64,000 nucleotides of DNA from Flavobacteriaceae bacterium (GCA_947448525.1 CANFNV010000007.1:1-64000), one strand, 5' to 3'; counted from the stretch's first letter, positions 7,259 through 16,844 are shown. Notes: generated by a model not told the origin, from the letters alone. Made by a program: numbers and translations.

Positions 7259-10171
7259 TTATTTAACAATTACTTTTTTTGTTGCCGTTTTACCTTCAGA
7301 AGCAACCGTTAATAAATAAATTCCTTTTTCTAGCTGTCCTAAATTTATTTCTTGATGGAACGTTGAATTTGAATTTTTATAATCTTCAGTAAAACAGGTT
7401 CTGCCTCTCATGTCATATAAATCAATTTTTACTTCATCAGAAGTATTTAAAGTGACTGATATTATTCCGTTTGTTGGATTTGGAGTCACCTCAAAAACTT
7501 GAAAATTGTTTTCTTGATTTTTCAATACAGGTGTTCCAGTAATCACAAAATTATCTATAATAACTCCTTCGTTTTCAACACCTGGATCAGAGACAAAATT
7601 GAATCGGAAAATGATATTTGATTGTGGTGTGGCTCCTCCATAACCGAATTCGGGCATGCTCCAAGTGTAATTGGTTTTTAGATCATTTAATCCTGTCCAT
7701 TGGGCACCAACACAATTGTCACAATTGGTAGCATTAGGTGTATTTGAACTGTTGTACCAAGTAGAAGTTGAAGACGCATCGCCAAGAATAGACCATGTAG
7801 TTCCTCCATCTGTTGTATATTCTACATTAATAAAATCATAATCGGGCTCAAAATCAAATGCCATATCAAATTTAAATGTTGGATTTTGAAATAGTGTCAA
7901 ATCATAACATGGAGAAACCAAATAGGAATTCATATTACTTAAATAGGTTCCACTCAAATTTGTTCCGTATACATTAGAACCTCCAGCAACAGCACTTGTC
8001 AAGATTGATCCTGCAGCTTGTCCTCTTTCCCATGACAGATTAGTATTTCCTTTATCGAAAGAAATTAAGTTATCCGCATTCGTTTCAAAAGTGTTTACAA
8101 CGTTTACAACTCCTGCATTGTTTACCAAAATCAACGCTGATTTAGTATTATTACTACTATTACCATCATTATTGGTTGTTGTAGTAAAGACTAAAGTATG
8201 TGTGCCAATTGTCAATAATGTGCCAATTGTAATTGGGTAATTTATGGTTTGACACGTTGTAAGATTTCCATTCCATATTGACGTTGTAGTACTACCCCCA
8301 TCAATTGCATAAGAAATAGTGACTGAAGATATTGTGTTTGTACCCGTATTTTCAAAAGTAACAATAGGATTGATAGTGGTTCCACAAGCAACAGATAGTG
8401 GTTGTTCAATCTTTTTAAGGGAGACATCGGTTGGATATCCAACGTATTGATTCCCAACATTAACGGCATACCATGCATTAGTTACGGCAATAACTTCAGC
8501 ACTTGATCCGCAATATAAATTATTGACTACCTCAATAGTTGCATTACGCATGTCTAAATACGTAGCGTTTGGTGTTAAATAATCCCGTTCAGCATAATAG
8601 GTAATTTGGGCAGACTTAGTCATTCCAATTCCACTAACTGAGTAAGTACGTGGTGTTGGTGCATTATTAGTTCCTGATTTTCCAACCGTAACAATATAAA
8701 ACCAGTGATTCATAACCCCACTATTGTTGTGTACCCCACATTGATCATTACCAGATGATGGCGTACAAGTTCCTTCATCACCGGTAGTGGTCCAATTGGT
8801 GCCAAGGTAAGTATCAGGATTTCCTTTGGTAGTAGGATTGCTCATGCTTCTAAAAGGAGAATTACCTAAATCTTCAGCAATTGTCCAAACTGCCGTGGCG
8901 TATGGTGCGTTTAAAGTAGCATTTCTTCCGTAATGTTCAATGCAAGCTCCCCATATATCGGAAAGCCCTTCGTTAATAGCTCCCGATTGATTTTGATACG
9001 CTAGATTTGCAGTTGTGGAGCAGATTCCATGACCAATTTCGTGGCCACAAACATCTAGTGAAGTTAGTATAGAGACTGCAGTATTTCCGTCACCATATGA
9101 CATTACAGTTCCGTTCCAAAAAGCATTTACTAAACTAGTAGTTGCTGTAGAACGGTAATGTACATAACTTTTTAGCATCGTTCCTTTATCGTCGTAACTG
9201 TCTCTATTGAAATTATTTTTCCAAAAGTCATAGGTCATTTCGGCGCCCCAATGGGCATCTAAAGCACCATCATCTTTATTGGTATTGTGATATTCTGCTG
9301 TAGTCCAATTATTGTCTGTATCCGAAAAATTAGTTGTTGGATAACTTACAGTTCTAGCACTATTGAAGGTTTGAATGCCACCACCGCGTGTATCGTCTTT
9401 TAAAATATATTTATTAGTAGGAGTATATAATGTTGTTTTAATAGATCGAACACCGCTGTACCTTGTAGTATTTGCGGAACCGGTTACTGAAACTGATGCG
9501 GCGGCATTGATTGAGCTATTTTCAGCTGGCAAGTAGATATCGTGTGCATGTTTAATAATAGCATTACTGTATAAAATTGCACCAGAATGGGCATCGACAT
9601 AAATCTCATCTCTGGCTAAAGGTGCAGTGGTATAGATGTCAAATTTATAGGCTAAATTAACTGCTCCTGTTTTAATATTTGGCAGAAGAAGTAATTCACC
9701 AGTCGGTTTTTCATAATTAAGAGCCGCAGCATCTTCTTTTGAATCCCAAAGATATGTGGCACCTTGTTTAGCATTTTGAATTACATTTAGAGCATCTATA
9801 TTAGAAAGTGTAGGCGATAGATTTAGCCCAGAGGCATTATATACTTCCCCATTAATCATATAAACCTCATTGTTTTGACTATGGGTGATGATTACACCAA
9901 ATTCAACTTTTAATCCTTTGTAAAACTGTTGTAAATGAGCATGTGTTTTTCCAGACTCATCGGTATTGGAATAGGTTGGTACATAGCTGTTGGCTTTATC
10001 TAATTTATTTTTGGCTTTAAATTGATTTATAGCAGTGACTTTTTCTACCGGAATGTCAAAACGAACTGTAGTTTGAATTGGCTCTTGATCATTTAGTTTT
10101 TTGTTGGTTTGTCCAATAACGGTATTGACAAACAAAAATGACAAACAAATATATAATACAGTAACTTTCAT
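7259..10171 (-). CDS. M4-type metalloprotease with T9SS sorting domain
   Basis: A 970-residue secreted zinc protease. Signal peptide 1-20 is followed by an FTP/PepSY propeptide (about 30-205). The thermolysin-like catalytic domain has HEIGH at 377-381, the third zinc ligand in GAINEGLSD (Glu401) and the GVMNHWFY histidine near residue 490. After it come a CARDB-like Ig domain (about 590-680), a jelly-roll region rich in Trp and Asp (about 690-880) and a T9SS type A sorting domain (VTPNPTNG ... LEKGIYLL ... KKVIVK). It should be exported by Sec, carried across the outer membrane by T9SS and released by removal of its propeptide. A CAAATATA (-7 box on the minus strand) lies 25 bases ahead of the start. 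Confidence 0.93.
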   Translation of the reverse strand: MKVTVLYICLSFLFVNTVIGQTNKKLNDQEPIQTTVRFDIPVEKVTAINQFKAKNKLDKANSYVPTYSNTDESGKTHAHLQQFYKGLKVEFGVIITHSQNNEVYMINGEVYNASGLNLSPTLSNIDALNVIQNAKQGATYLWDSKEDAAALNYEKPTGELLLLPNIKTGAVNLAYKFDIYTTAPLARDEIYVDAHSGAILYSNAIIKHAHDIYLPAENSSINAAASVSVTGSANTTRYSGVRSIKTTLYTPTNKYILKDDTRGGGIQTFNSARTVSYPTTNFSDTDNNWTTAEYHNTNKDDGALDAHWGAEMTYDFWKNNFNRDSYDDKGTMLKSYVHYRSTATTSLVNAFWNGTVMSYGDGNTAVSILTSLDVCGHEIGHGICSTTANLAYQNQSGAINEGLSDIWGACIEHYGRNATLNAPYATAVWTIAEDLGNSPFRSMSNPTTKGNPDTYLGTNWTTTGDEGTCTPSSGNDQCGVHNNSGVMNHWFYIVTVGKSGTNNAPTPRTYSVSGIGMTKSAQITYYAERDYLTPNATYLDMRNATIEVVNNLYCGSSAEVIAVTNAWYAVNVGNQYVGYPTDVSLKKIEQPLSVACGTTINPIVTFENTGTNTISSVTISYAIDGGSTTTSIWNGNLTTCQTINYPITIGTLLTIGTHTLVFTTTTNNDGNSSNNTKSALILVNNAGVVNVVNTFETNADNLISFDKGNTNLSWERGQAAGSILTSAVAGGSNVYGTNLSGTYLSNMNSYLVSPCYDLTLFQNPTFKFDMAFDFEPDYDFINVEYTTDGGTTWSILGDASSTSTWYNSSNTPNATNCDNCVGAQWTGLNDLKTNYTWSMPEFGYGGATPQSNIIFRFNFVSDPGVENEGVIIDNFVITGTPVLKNQENNFQVFEVTPNPTNGIISVTLNTSDEVKIDLYDMRGRTCFTEDYKNSNSTFHQEINLGQLEKGIYLLTVASEGKTATKKVIVK

Positions 10172-10292
10172 TTAGGAAGGATTTAGTTTAGCTTTCAAAT
10201 ATAATTATAAAATTAATTATGAAAGTTAAGATTTATTTAATATTTAAACTTTCGGAGGTATTATATTCAAAAGTTATTATTTTTTTAATTTA

Positions 10293-10700
10293 CTACTGCT
10301 TTTTAGTTTCTTGATCTACAATATCACTTAAATGGATTCGTAAAGCATTTACAGAAATGCTAATTTCCCAAAAAGAGACACCAAGCGAAATTAAAAGACA
10401 GAACATACTCGCGCCAAAAAGATACAAACCAGCCACTTGCCATTCAAGAAACAAAACTAACATTGCAAAAACGGATAGAAATAAACACAAAACGCCAAAC
10501 AATTGCATGTATCGAATTAATGTTAATCGCTTGTTGAGGTTTTTAATTTCAATTAAGATGCTTTTGGTTTTTACTTCGTCGTAATTTTTTTTCAATCCAC
10601 GCACAATTTGCGCAATGGTCAAAAACCGATTGGTGTAAGCTAATAATATTAAGGATGTAGCCGAGAATAATAAAGCAGGAGTTTCTATGTGGAGGGTCAT
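10293..10700 (-). CDS. DUF2721 family membrane protein
   Basis: A 135-residue inner-membrane protein. It has one N-terminal hydrophobic helix (PALLFSATSLILLAYT), a charged cytoplasmic segment (RGLKKNYDEVKTKSILIEIK) and two close transmembrane helices (about 63-85 and 87-110). This pattern and the sequence NRFLTIAQIVR match DUF2721. The function of the family is unknown. It is transcribed alone between the protease and the XRE regulator. Confidence 0.78.
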   Translation of the reverse strand: MTLHIETPALLFSATSLILLAYTNRFLTIAQIVRGLKKNYDEVKTKSILIEIKNLNKRLTLIRYMQLFGVLCLFLSVFAMLVLFLEWQVAGLYLFGASMFCLLISLGVSFWEISISVNALRIHLSDIVDQETKKQ

Positions 10701-10801
10701 GTTTGTTTTAATTTAGGAATGACAAAGGTCGGGAATTTAATTTTATCTATAGAATAAAATATCCTACCTATGCTTTTAACTTATGTCCTATAAAACAGGA
10801 A

Positions 10802-11044
10802 TTAGTTAAAAAAATTAAACAATTCGTTTAAGGATACTCCTAATGATTTTGAGATTTTAAGCATGGTAGAAACTTTCATTTCTTGCTTGCCTTTAATGTA
10901 TTTTCTTAGGTTTTCAACATCCAAATCTGCATCATGAGCAACCTCTCTGGTTTTTAACCCTTTAGATTTTATTATTTCTTCAATACGTTTACCAAGACTT
11001 ATTATCTCTGGGTTTATTTTAGATTTTCTAATTCTCTTTTCCAT
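10802..11044 (-). CDS. XRE-family helix-turn-helix regulator
   Basis: An 80-residue DNA-binding protein made of a single Cro/C1-type helix-turn-helix: LGKRIEEIIKSKGLKTREVAH, then DLDVENLRKYIKG, then TMLKISKSLGVSLNELF. A basic N-terminal arm precedes it. No effector domain is present. It is divergent from the three-gene surface operon starting at 11174, and its start lies about 50 bases from that operon's promoter, so it is a reasonable candidate regulator of it. That link is inference. Confidence 0.85.
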   Translation of the reverse strand: MEKRIRKSKINPEIISLGKRIEEIIKSKGLKTREVAHDADLDVENLRKYIKGKQEMKVSTMLKISKSLGVSLNELFNFFN

Positions 11045-11094
11045 ATGGAAATTTACTTACGTCTAATTAACTTTAAGTGATTGTAAACAATAAG

Positions 11095-11123
11095 TTGTAT
11101 GTAACTGATTTTTTATATATTTG
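11095..11123 (+). promoter_or_regulatory. Bacteroidota-type promoter of the surface operon
   Basis: TTG (11095-11097), an 18-base spacer and TATATTTG (11116-11123) fit the TTG/TAnnTTTG pattern of the Bacteroidota housekeeping sigma factor. Transcription would start near 11130, about 45 bases before the first ATG. Confidence 0.55.
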
Positions 11124-11173
11124 TAGTTCAAAATAGAGAAATTAAATACTCTAAGCTTTTAATATTTAAAGTC

Positions 11174-11656
11174 ATGAAGTTAATTTACTTACAAATTATA
11201 TTGGTTTTTTCAAGTTCTACAGCCCAGCAGTTGCATCATCAAATGCTATCTTCTCAAGGTACTAGCAAGAATCTTTCTAACGGAATGTATGTGAGCCAGA
11301 GTATTGGACAACAAAGTGTAATTGGTAATAATACTGTTGGGGGATATACCTACGGTCAAGGTTTTCAACAGAGTACTTGGAGCAAGTACATTACTACTTC
11401 ATCCAACACTTCAATAAAAACTATTACCTATCCAAATCCTTTTGTAAGCACTGTTAATTTTCAGTTTTCACAAGCAATTAATGATAATATCACAGTGTCT
11501 ATTTTTGATATTAGGGGAAGACTTGTATACACTGAAGAAAAAAAGCCAAATGGAAATATATTAACCATTGAGTTACCAAATTTTGCTACAAGTAATTACT
11601 TGGTAAAATTAAGTTCAATAAACTACACTTATTACACCCAAATTTTAAAACAATGA
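11174..11656 (+). CDS. Small secreted protein with T9SS type A sorting domain
   Basis: A 160-residue protein: a signal peptide (to about AQQLHHQ), a short Gly/Ser/Gln-rich mature segment (about 20-75) and a T9SS sorting domain covering the second half (TYPNPFVSTVNFQFS ... VSIFDIRGRLVYTE ... LVKLSSINYTYYTQILKQ). The cargo part is tiny, so it may act as a surface partner or anchor rather than an enzyme. Its stop overlaps the start of the next gene as ATGA, showing translational coupling to the beta-barrel protein. Confidence 0.75.
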   Translation: MKLIYLQIILVFSSSTAQQLHHQMLSSQGTSKNLSNGMYVSQSIGQQSVIGNNTVGGYTYGQGFQQSTWSKYITTSSNTSIKTITYPNPFVSTVNFQFSQAINDNITVSIFDIRGRLVYTEEKKPNGNILTIELPNFATSNYLVKLSSINYTYYTQILKQ

Positions 11657-12264
11657 GAAAACTACTTTTTTTTACCATAATCTTTTTTTTCTATAATTGT
11701 ATGCAATCCCAAGAGATTTATTTGCAAACTGGAAAAAACTACACCCAGTATGATTATAAAAGTGACACTAATAATCCTCCTTCTTTACAAGCGGGTTCTG
11801 GAAACTTTTATGAAATAGGATACATTAAGACTTTAAATAATAAGAAGTTGAAGTATGCTATTGGAATGAATGTAAATGAATACAATGCAATAGGAGGGGA
11901 CAATGTAAATTCTTACTCCTGGGATACCCAATATTTAGGATTGCAAAACACTTTTTCAATTGCGTTTATAAATAAAAATGGATTTGAAGTAGCCGCAAAT
12001 GCGGGATTAGGAATATCTAGCCTTATTTATGGCAAACAAAATATAAATGGACATTATCTCGATTTAAGTTCGCAAAAAGAATTTTCAGGTCTTTGGGTTG
12101 CACCTAAATTAGGTTTGCAAGCAAGTTATAATGTTAAAAACGATATTTTTTTAAGTTTAGGTTATGGATATTCAAGAAACCTTAATTTATCAAATAGCAC
12201 CCCAGAGAAACTATCCTTTAATAACAACCAAATACAATTTGGTGTTCATTTCTTATTCCGATAA
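11653..12264 (+). CDS. Predicted outer-membrane beta-barrel protein
   Basis: A 203-residue protein with a signal peptide (to about MQSQ) and alternating amphipathic strands rich in Tyr, Asn and Gly. It ends in a strand terminating with phenylalanine and arginine (IQFGVHFLFR), as expected for a small 8-strand barrel. No catalytic motif is visible. Second gene of the operon, coupled by ATGA to the T9SS protein and 12 bases before the collagen-like gene, so it may help present the latter at the surface (inference). Confidence 0.7.
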   Translation: MRKLLFFTIIFFFYNCMQSQEIYLQTGKNYTQYDYKSDTNNPPSLQAGSGNFYEIGYIKTLNNKKLKYAIGMNVNEYNAIGGDNVNSYSWDTQYLGLQNTFSIAFINKNGFEVAANAGLGISSLIYGKQNINGHYLDLSSQKEFSGLWVAPKLGLQASYNVKNDIFLSLGYGYSRNLNLSNSTPEKLSFNNNQIQFGVHFLFR

Positions 12265-12276
12265 AAATTATTAATT

Positions 12277-13746
12277 ATGAAAAAAATATACCTATTAGCC
12301 CTTATTCTATTTAGTTCAGCAATCTATTCTCAAACTAAAGGAATTACTTATCAAGCAGTAATATTAAACCCTGAAGGGCAACATATACCAGGCTTTAACA
12401 ATGAGAGAACTCCACTTGCTAATACAGCAATTTGCTTGCGTTTCAGCATTTATAAAGCAGGTGTTTTAGAATACCAAGAAACGAAAAACACCATAACCGA
12501 TGAGTTTGGAATGGTGAATGTAATAATTGGATCCGGAGTTTATGTTGGAGGTACTTCTACCACTTTGGCAGGTGTAAATTGGGATGGAAATGCTAAAAAC
12601 TTAGTGGTTGAAGTAGATTCAAAAGGAATTTGTACCAATTTCATTGAAATTAGCAACCAACCTTTTGCCTATGTGCCTTATGCATTTTACGCTGAAAATT
12701 CAGGAACACCAGGTCCGCAAGGACCTCAAGGACAACAAGGACCTCAAGGAGTTCCTGGGCCTCAAGGACCACAAGGACCAGCGGGAACTTCTGGATTGCC
12801 AGGAGCAACTGGCCCAGCAGGCCCGCAGGGTGCACAAGGAATAGCTGGACCAACTGGAGCAACAGGGGCTGTTGGTGCAACAGGACCACAAGGTTTAACA
12901 GGACTACAAGGTCCCCAAGGTTTAATTGGTGCAACTGGAGCACAAGGACCACAGGGGTCCCAAGGGCCAATAGGATTAACAGGAACATTCCAAAATGGTA
13001 ATAATATAGGAGATATTTTATATTGGAATGGTACTAGTTGGGCCATTTTGCCGTTAGGGGCTAATGGACAAAGTTTGTCAGTTATTAACGGCCTGCCTGC
13101 CTGGGGTGGTTCTAGCTCCGCTAACACTGGAATTACAGATATAGATGGTAATACATATGCAACTACATCTATTTGTAACCAAGCTTGGACTACTACAAAT
13201 TTAAATGTATCTAAATATCGTAACGGTGATATTATTCCCCAAGTTACGGATTTTTCTACTTGGAATTCCTTAACAACGGGCGCTTGGTGTTATTACAACA
13301 ACGACCCAGCCAATGGAGCAATTTATGGTAAATTATACAATTGGTACGCAGTTAACGATTCACGAGGTTTAGCTCCTGCAGGTTATCATGTTCCATCCGA
13401 TATGGAATGGGGTAGATTAATTACTTGCTTGGGTGGAGATGCGCAAGCAGGAGATAAGTTAAAAGAAGTTGGCATTGCTCATTGGCAAGGGCCTAATTTA
13501 GGTACAAATACATCTGGTTTTACAGCACTTCCTGGAGGTTACCAATCAACTATTTCAAATGATATTGGGCAAAGTGGTTATTGGTGGAGCACTAATGAAA
13601 CTTTATTGTTAAGTTACTCTTCAGGAAGTACTCAGTTAAATTTTAGTAATGCTTGGATTCGAAGTATATATTTTGGTAATACAAGTGTTTATAGAGAAAA
13701 TTATGGTAAGCACGTCGGAATGTCGATTAGATGTATTAAAGATTAA
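12277..13746 (+). CDS. Collagen-like protein with FISUMP domain
   Basis: A 489-residue surface protein. A signal peptide (1-18) is followed by a beta-sandwich head of about 120 residues ([14 protein letters not shown] ... [14 protein letters not shown]). Next are 32 uninterrupted Gly-X-Y triplets (143-238, mostly GPQ, GAT, GPA), a short linker, and a C-terminal TIGR02145 (Fibrobacter succinogenes major paralogous, FISUMP) domain (about 285-488) with [26 protein letters not shown]-like YWWSTNE and GMSIRCIKD. The collagen stretch predicts a trimeric stalk. No T9SS tail is present, so anchoring must differ from the first gene of the operon. It probably works in adhesion or ligand binding. Confidence 0.87.
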   Translation: MKKIYLLALILFSSAIYSQTKGITYQAVILNPEGQHIPGFNNERTPLANTAICLRFSIYKAGVLEYQETKNTITDEFGMVNVIIGSGVYVGGTSTTLAGVNWDGNAKNLVVEVDSKGICTNFIEISNQPFAYVPYAFYAENSGTPGPQGPQGQQGPQGVPGPQGPQGPAGTSGLPGATGPAGPQGAQGIAGPTGATGAVGATGPQGLTGLQGPQGLIGATGAQGPQGSQGPIGLTGTFQNGNNIGDILYWNGTSWAILPLGANGQSLSVINGLPAWGGSSSANTGITDIDGNTYATTSICNQAWTTTNLNVSKYRNGDIIPQVTDFSTWNSLTTGAWCYYNNDPANGAIYGKLYNWYAVNDSRGLAPAGYHVPSDMEWGRLITCLGGDAQAGDKLKEVGIAHWQGPNLGTNTSGFTALPGGYQSTISNDIGQSGYWWSTNETLLLSYSSGSTQLNFSNAWIRSIYFGNTSVYRENYGKHVGMSIRCIKD

Positions 13747-13814
13747 TAATCAAATTTCTCGGAATAGCAAACCGAGACATCAAATAAAACACTACAAACT
13801 TTTACTTTTAATAC

Positions 13815-13848
13815 AATCCACAGAACTTAATTTTTGTGGATTTTTTTT
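13815..13848 (+). terminator. Terminator of the surface operon
   Basis: AATCCACA (13815-13822) and TGTGGATT (13835-13842) form a stem followed by eight T (13841-13848). It lies about 70 bases after the collagen-like gene. Confidence 0.85.
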
Positions 13849-13939
13849 ATTGAGGCAAGGAGGAAAATACCTGATATCATTATGTCAATAAGTGTTTTAA
13901 TAAATGAATTGTTGTAAATGCTAAAAAAATCAATTAAAA

Positions 13940-13969
13940 TTGACAGCTAATTTATTTTATGTACTTTTG
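13940..13969 (+). promoter_or_regulatory. Promoter of the MntA-HepT pair
   Basis: TTG (13940-13942), a 19-base spacer and TACTTTTG (13962-13969) fit the Bacteroidota consensus closely. Transcription would begin about 10 bases before the ATG at 13988. This argues against translation starting at the TTG itself, which is the -33 element. Confidence 0.6.
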
Positions 13970-13987
13970 ATTAAAATTACTAATTAC

Positions 13988-14287
13988 ATGAGATTAATAG
14001 AAAATCATAATAAAGACATCTTGAATTTATGCAAAGCGCATAAAGTAAAATCTTTATATGCTTTTGGTTCTGTTTTAACAGATAAATTCAATAGCGAAAG
14101 TGATGTGGATTTCATTGTAGATTTTAAAAATTTGGATGTTTTAGATTATGGAGATAACTATTACAATTTGAAGTTTTCACTTGAAAATATTTTAAAAAGA
14201 AGCGTAGATTTATTGGAAGAAAAAGCCATAAAAAATCCTTATTTTAGAAAAACATTAAATCAAAATAAAGTATTGATTTATGGATGA
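13988..14287 (+). CDS. mntA: MntA-type nucleotidyltransferase antitoxin
   Basis: A 99-residue minimal nucleotidyltransferase. The signature GSX10DXD is exact: Gly27-Ser28, ten residues, Asp39-Val-Asp41. In type VII toxin-antitoxin systems MntA inactivates the HEPN toxin HepT by adding AMP units to a tyrosine near its active site. Length and domain limits are normal for the family. The ATG at MRLIENHNKD is preferred, because an upstream TTG coincides with the promoter. The frame ends 8 bases inside the HepT reading frame, the usual overlap for this pair. The antitoxin looks intact although its partner does not. Confidence 0.85.
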   Translation: MRLIENHNKDILNLCKAHKVKSLYAFGSVLTDKFNSESDVDFIVDFKNLDVLDYGDNYYNLKFSLENILKRSVDLLEEKAIKNPYFRKTLNQNKVLIYG

Positions 14288-14618
14288 TTCTATTAAAACA
14301 TGGCTTTATGATATTTTGAGTTCTAATAACGAAATTTAAAGTTACTATGTTGAAACTCCAAAACTGTTTCAAAATTTTCAAAATGATTTAAGAACTAAAA
14401 GAGCAGTTGAAAGAAACATTGAAATCATTGGAGAAGCAATGAGTCGAATTCTTAAAGAAAATAGTGAAATTCAAATTTCAAACTCAAGAAAAATTGTTGA
14501 TGTAAGAAATAGAATAATTCACGGTTATGATTCTGTTTCAGATGATGTGATTTGGGGAATAGTAATAAAAAATATACCTGTTTTACAAAAAGAAGTAGAA
14601 AACCTTTTAAACGGATAA
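14280..14618 (+). pseudogene. hepT: HepT-type HEPN toxin, interrupted by an in-frame TAA
   Basis: The frame starting with ATG at 14280 reads MDDSIKTWLYDILSSNNEI and then meets TAA at 14337-14339 (codon 20). The same frame then continues open for 92 more codons with a clear HepT sequence: RAVERNIEIIGEAMSRIL, then RKIVDVRNRIIHGYDSVSDD. The toxin motif RX4HXY is intact (Arg76, His81, Tyr83, counting the stop as codon 20). HepT is an RNase of type VII systems. No in-frame ATG or GTG lies between the stop and the HEPN core except ATG at codon 54, which would lose the first helices. It is therefore probably inactive. Confidence 0.87.
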
Positions 14619-14629
14619 AATTTGCAAAT

Positions 14630-14659
14630 AAAAAACCTGCAAGTTTGTACTCGCAGGTC
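14630..14659 (-). terminator. Terminator of htpG
   Basis: ACCTGC (14635-14640) and GCAGGT (14653-14658) pair. On the minus strand the stem is followed by TTTTTTATTTG, so it ends the htpG transcript. Confidence 0.82.
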
Positions 14660-14689
14660 TAATATCTTCCGACTATTATCTAAAAAGTC

Positions 14690-16579
14690 TTATTTAATCA
14701 ATTCAAAACTACGCTTCACAAAAGCAGTTAGTTCTTCCCCTTTTAATAATCCTTGCGAGATTTTTGCCAAGTCTAATGCTTGTTTAATTAGACTTTCTTG
14801 AGCCGTTTTGTCTTCGGTTTGTAGGATAGTAGTTGCCAATTCGGAGTTAGAGTTAACCACTAAATTGTACATTTCTGGAAAATTACCCATACCAAACATT
14901 CCGCCACCACCGCCAGATTGACTCATTTCTTTCATACGACGCATGAATTCAGGTTGTGTAATCATAAACGGAGCCGCATTGCTGTCCATCGGTTCCAATT
15001 GTACCGAATAGTTAGCTTTTGGAACAATTTCTTCTACAACCGTTTTCAAATTTCCTTGTTCTTCTTCTGATAATTTTGAGATTTGCGTTTCTTCTTTTTG
15101 GATTAATTTATCGATATGGTCAGAGTCAACCCGAACAAAAGTCAGGTTTTCATTATCGCCTTCCAGTTTTTGAATCAAATGTGAAACAATTGGAGAATCT
15201 AAAAATAAAACTTCATATCCTTTCTCTTTTGCAATTTCAACATATCCGTGTTGCGTATCTTTATTGGAAGCATATAGAACAACTAATTTTCCATTTTTAT
15301 CGGTTTGATTTGTAGTAATAGTTTCTTTCAATTCAGCTAAAGTGAAGTATTTGTCATCTACCGTTGGATACAAAACAAAATCCCCTGCTTTTTCATAAAA
15401 TTTTGGCTCGGATAACATTCCGTATTCCAATACGATTTTAATATCGTTCCATTTTTTCTCGAAATCTTCCCGGTTTTCATTGAATAGAGCTTTCAATTTA
15501 TCGGCTACTTTACGAGTGATGTAATTCGAAATTTTCTTCACATTACTATCTGCTTGCAAGCCCGAACGCGAAACATTCAATGGAATATCTGGTGAATCGA
15601 TAACTCCTTTTAACATTCCTAAAAATTCAGGAACAATTCCTTCTACATTATCTGTTACAAAAACCTGATTTTGATACATTTGAATCTTATCTTTTTGCAT
15701 TTGCATGTCGTTTGACATTTTTGGAAAATATAAAATTCCTGTCAAATTGAACGGATAATCTACATTCAAATGAATGTTAAACAATGGTTCTTCAAATTGC
15801 ATTGGATAGAGCTCGTGGTAGAATTTTTTATAATCTTCCTCTGTCAAATCAACAGGTTGTTTTGTCCAAGCAGGATTTGGGTTGTTGATAATGTTGTCAA
15901 CTTCAATAGTTTCCGCTTTGTAATCTTCAGGAGCATCTTCTGGTTTAGGAAGTGTTTCTGTTTTAGTTCCGAATTTAATCGAAACAGGCATGAATTTATT
16001 GTACTTTGTAAGTAATTCTTTGATTTTATATTCTTCCAAAAACTCAAGCGAATCTTCTGCAATATGAAGGATTATTTCACTTCCACGAGTGGTTTTATCA
16101 GCTGGTTCTAACGTAAATTCAGGACTTCCATCACAAGTCCAATGTGCTGCTGGTTCGTCTTTGTATGATTTGGTGATGATTTCTACTTTTTCTGCAACCA
16201 TAAATGCAGAATAGAATCCTAATCCAAAGTGGCCAATAATTCCGGAATCTTTGGCAGAATCTTTATATTTTTCAAGAAATTCTTCAGCACCAGAGAAAGC
16301 CACTTGGTTGATGTATTTTTCCACTTCTTCAGATGTCATTCCCAAACCTTGGTCAATGATGTGCAGTTTTTTACCTTCTTTGTCAATTTTGACTTCAATA
16401 ATGGGGTTGCCATATTCTACTTTGGCTTCTCCAATACTAGTTAAATGTTTTAATTTTAAAGTAGCATCTGTGGCATTAGAAACTAATTCACGAAGAAAAA
16501 TCTCGTGATCATTGTAAAGAAATTTCTTAATTAATGGGAAAATGTTTTCTACTGAAACATTAATTTTTCCTGTTGACAT
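14690..16579 (-). CDS. htpG: Hsp90 chaperone HtpG
   Basis: A 629-residue cytoplasmic ATP-dependent chaperone. The N-terminal GHKL ATPase shows ELVSNATDATLKLKHL, the DQGLGM loop, and the lid region IIGHFGLGFYSAFMV. The middle domain has the catalytic-arginine segment PLNVSRSGLQADSNVKKI. The C-terminal dimerisation domain follows and no MEEVD tail exists, as expected in bacteria. A Gly- and Met-rich stretch (SQSGGGGGMFGMGNFPEM) interrupts the C-terminal domain. The start at MSTGKINVSVENIF matches homologues; an ATG eight codons earlier is less likely. It is a single-gene unit with its own terminator and a possible promoter. Confidence 0.95.
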   Translation of the reverse strand: MSTGKINVSVENIFPLIKKFLYNDHEIFLRELVSNATDATLKLKHLTSIGEAKVEYGNPIIEVKIDKEGKKLHIIDQGLGMTSEEVEKYINQVAFSGAEEFLEKYKDSAKDSGIIGHFGLGFYSAFMVAEKVEIITKSYKDEPAAHWTCDGSPEFTLEPADKTTRGSEIILHIAEDSLEFLEEYKIKELLTKYNKFMPVSIKFGTKTETLPKPEDAPEDYKAETIEVDNIINNPNPAWTKQPVDLTEEDYKKFYHELYPMQFEEPLFNIHLNVDYPFNLTGILYFPKMSNDMQMQKDKIQMYQNQVFVTDNVEGIVPEFLGMLKGVIDSPDIPLNVSRSGLQADSNVKKISNYITRKVADKLKALFNENREDFEKKWNDIKIVLEYGMLSEPKFYEKAGDFVLYPTVDDKYFTLAELKETITTNQTDKNGKLVVLYASNKDTQHGYVEIAKEKGYEVLFLDSPIVSHLIQKLEGDNENLTFVRVDSDHIDKLIQKEETQISKLSEEEQGNLKTVVEEIVPKANYSVQLEPMDSNAAPFMITQPEFMRRMKEMSQSGGGGGMFGMGNFPEMYNLVVNSNSELATTILQTEDKTAQESLIKQALDLAKISQGLLKGEELTAFVKRSFELIK

Positions 16580-16620
16580 ATTTTGAACTTTTAAGTTAAA
16601 CAATTTGATATCCTTAATTT

Positions 16621-16653
16621 CAAATTTAATACCAAAACTATAAATCTGACAAA
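16621..16653 (-). promoter_or_regulatory. Candidate htpG promoter
   Basis: On the minus strand TTTG (16650-16653), a 21-base spacer and TAAATTTG (16621-16628) fit the Bacteroidota promoter pattern, about 42 bases upstream of the htpG start. Confidence 0.42.
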
Positions 16654-16844
16654 TTGACGTAGAAAAATCATGGTGAATTTAATTCGATTAATTCCTTTTT
16701 TTATAAAAGATGTTTAGGGTGCCGCCTTTGCTTTTTTTGTTGGTTCGATAAATAGGAGTAATTGAAGATTATCACAGTAATAAATTTCTAATATGGGTTC
16801 ATTTTTTTTTGCAAAATGTTTTGGATAACATTTAACATAATTTT

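Noticed and set aside
12650..13127. Long open frames on the opposite strand of the collagen-like gene
   Set aside because: They mirror the Gly-X-Y repeat composition and have no start context or family resemblance.
13940..13987. Sixteen-codon N-terminal extension of MntA from a TTG
   Set aside because: The TTG is the -33 element of a good promoter and the extension has no family support.
16700..16760. Possible remnant of a mobile element before the TetR-like gene
   Set aside because: No terminal repeats, transposase fragment or target duplication could be seen.
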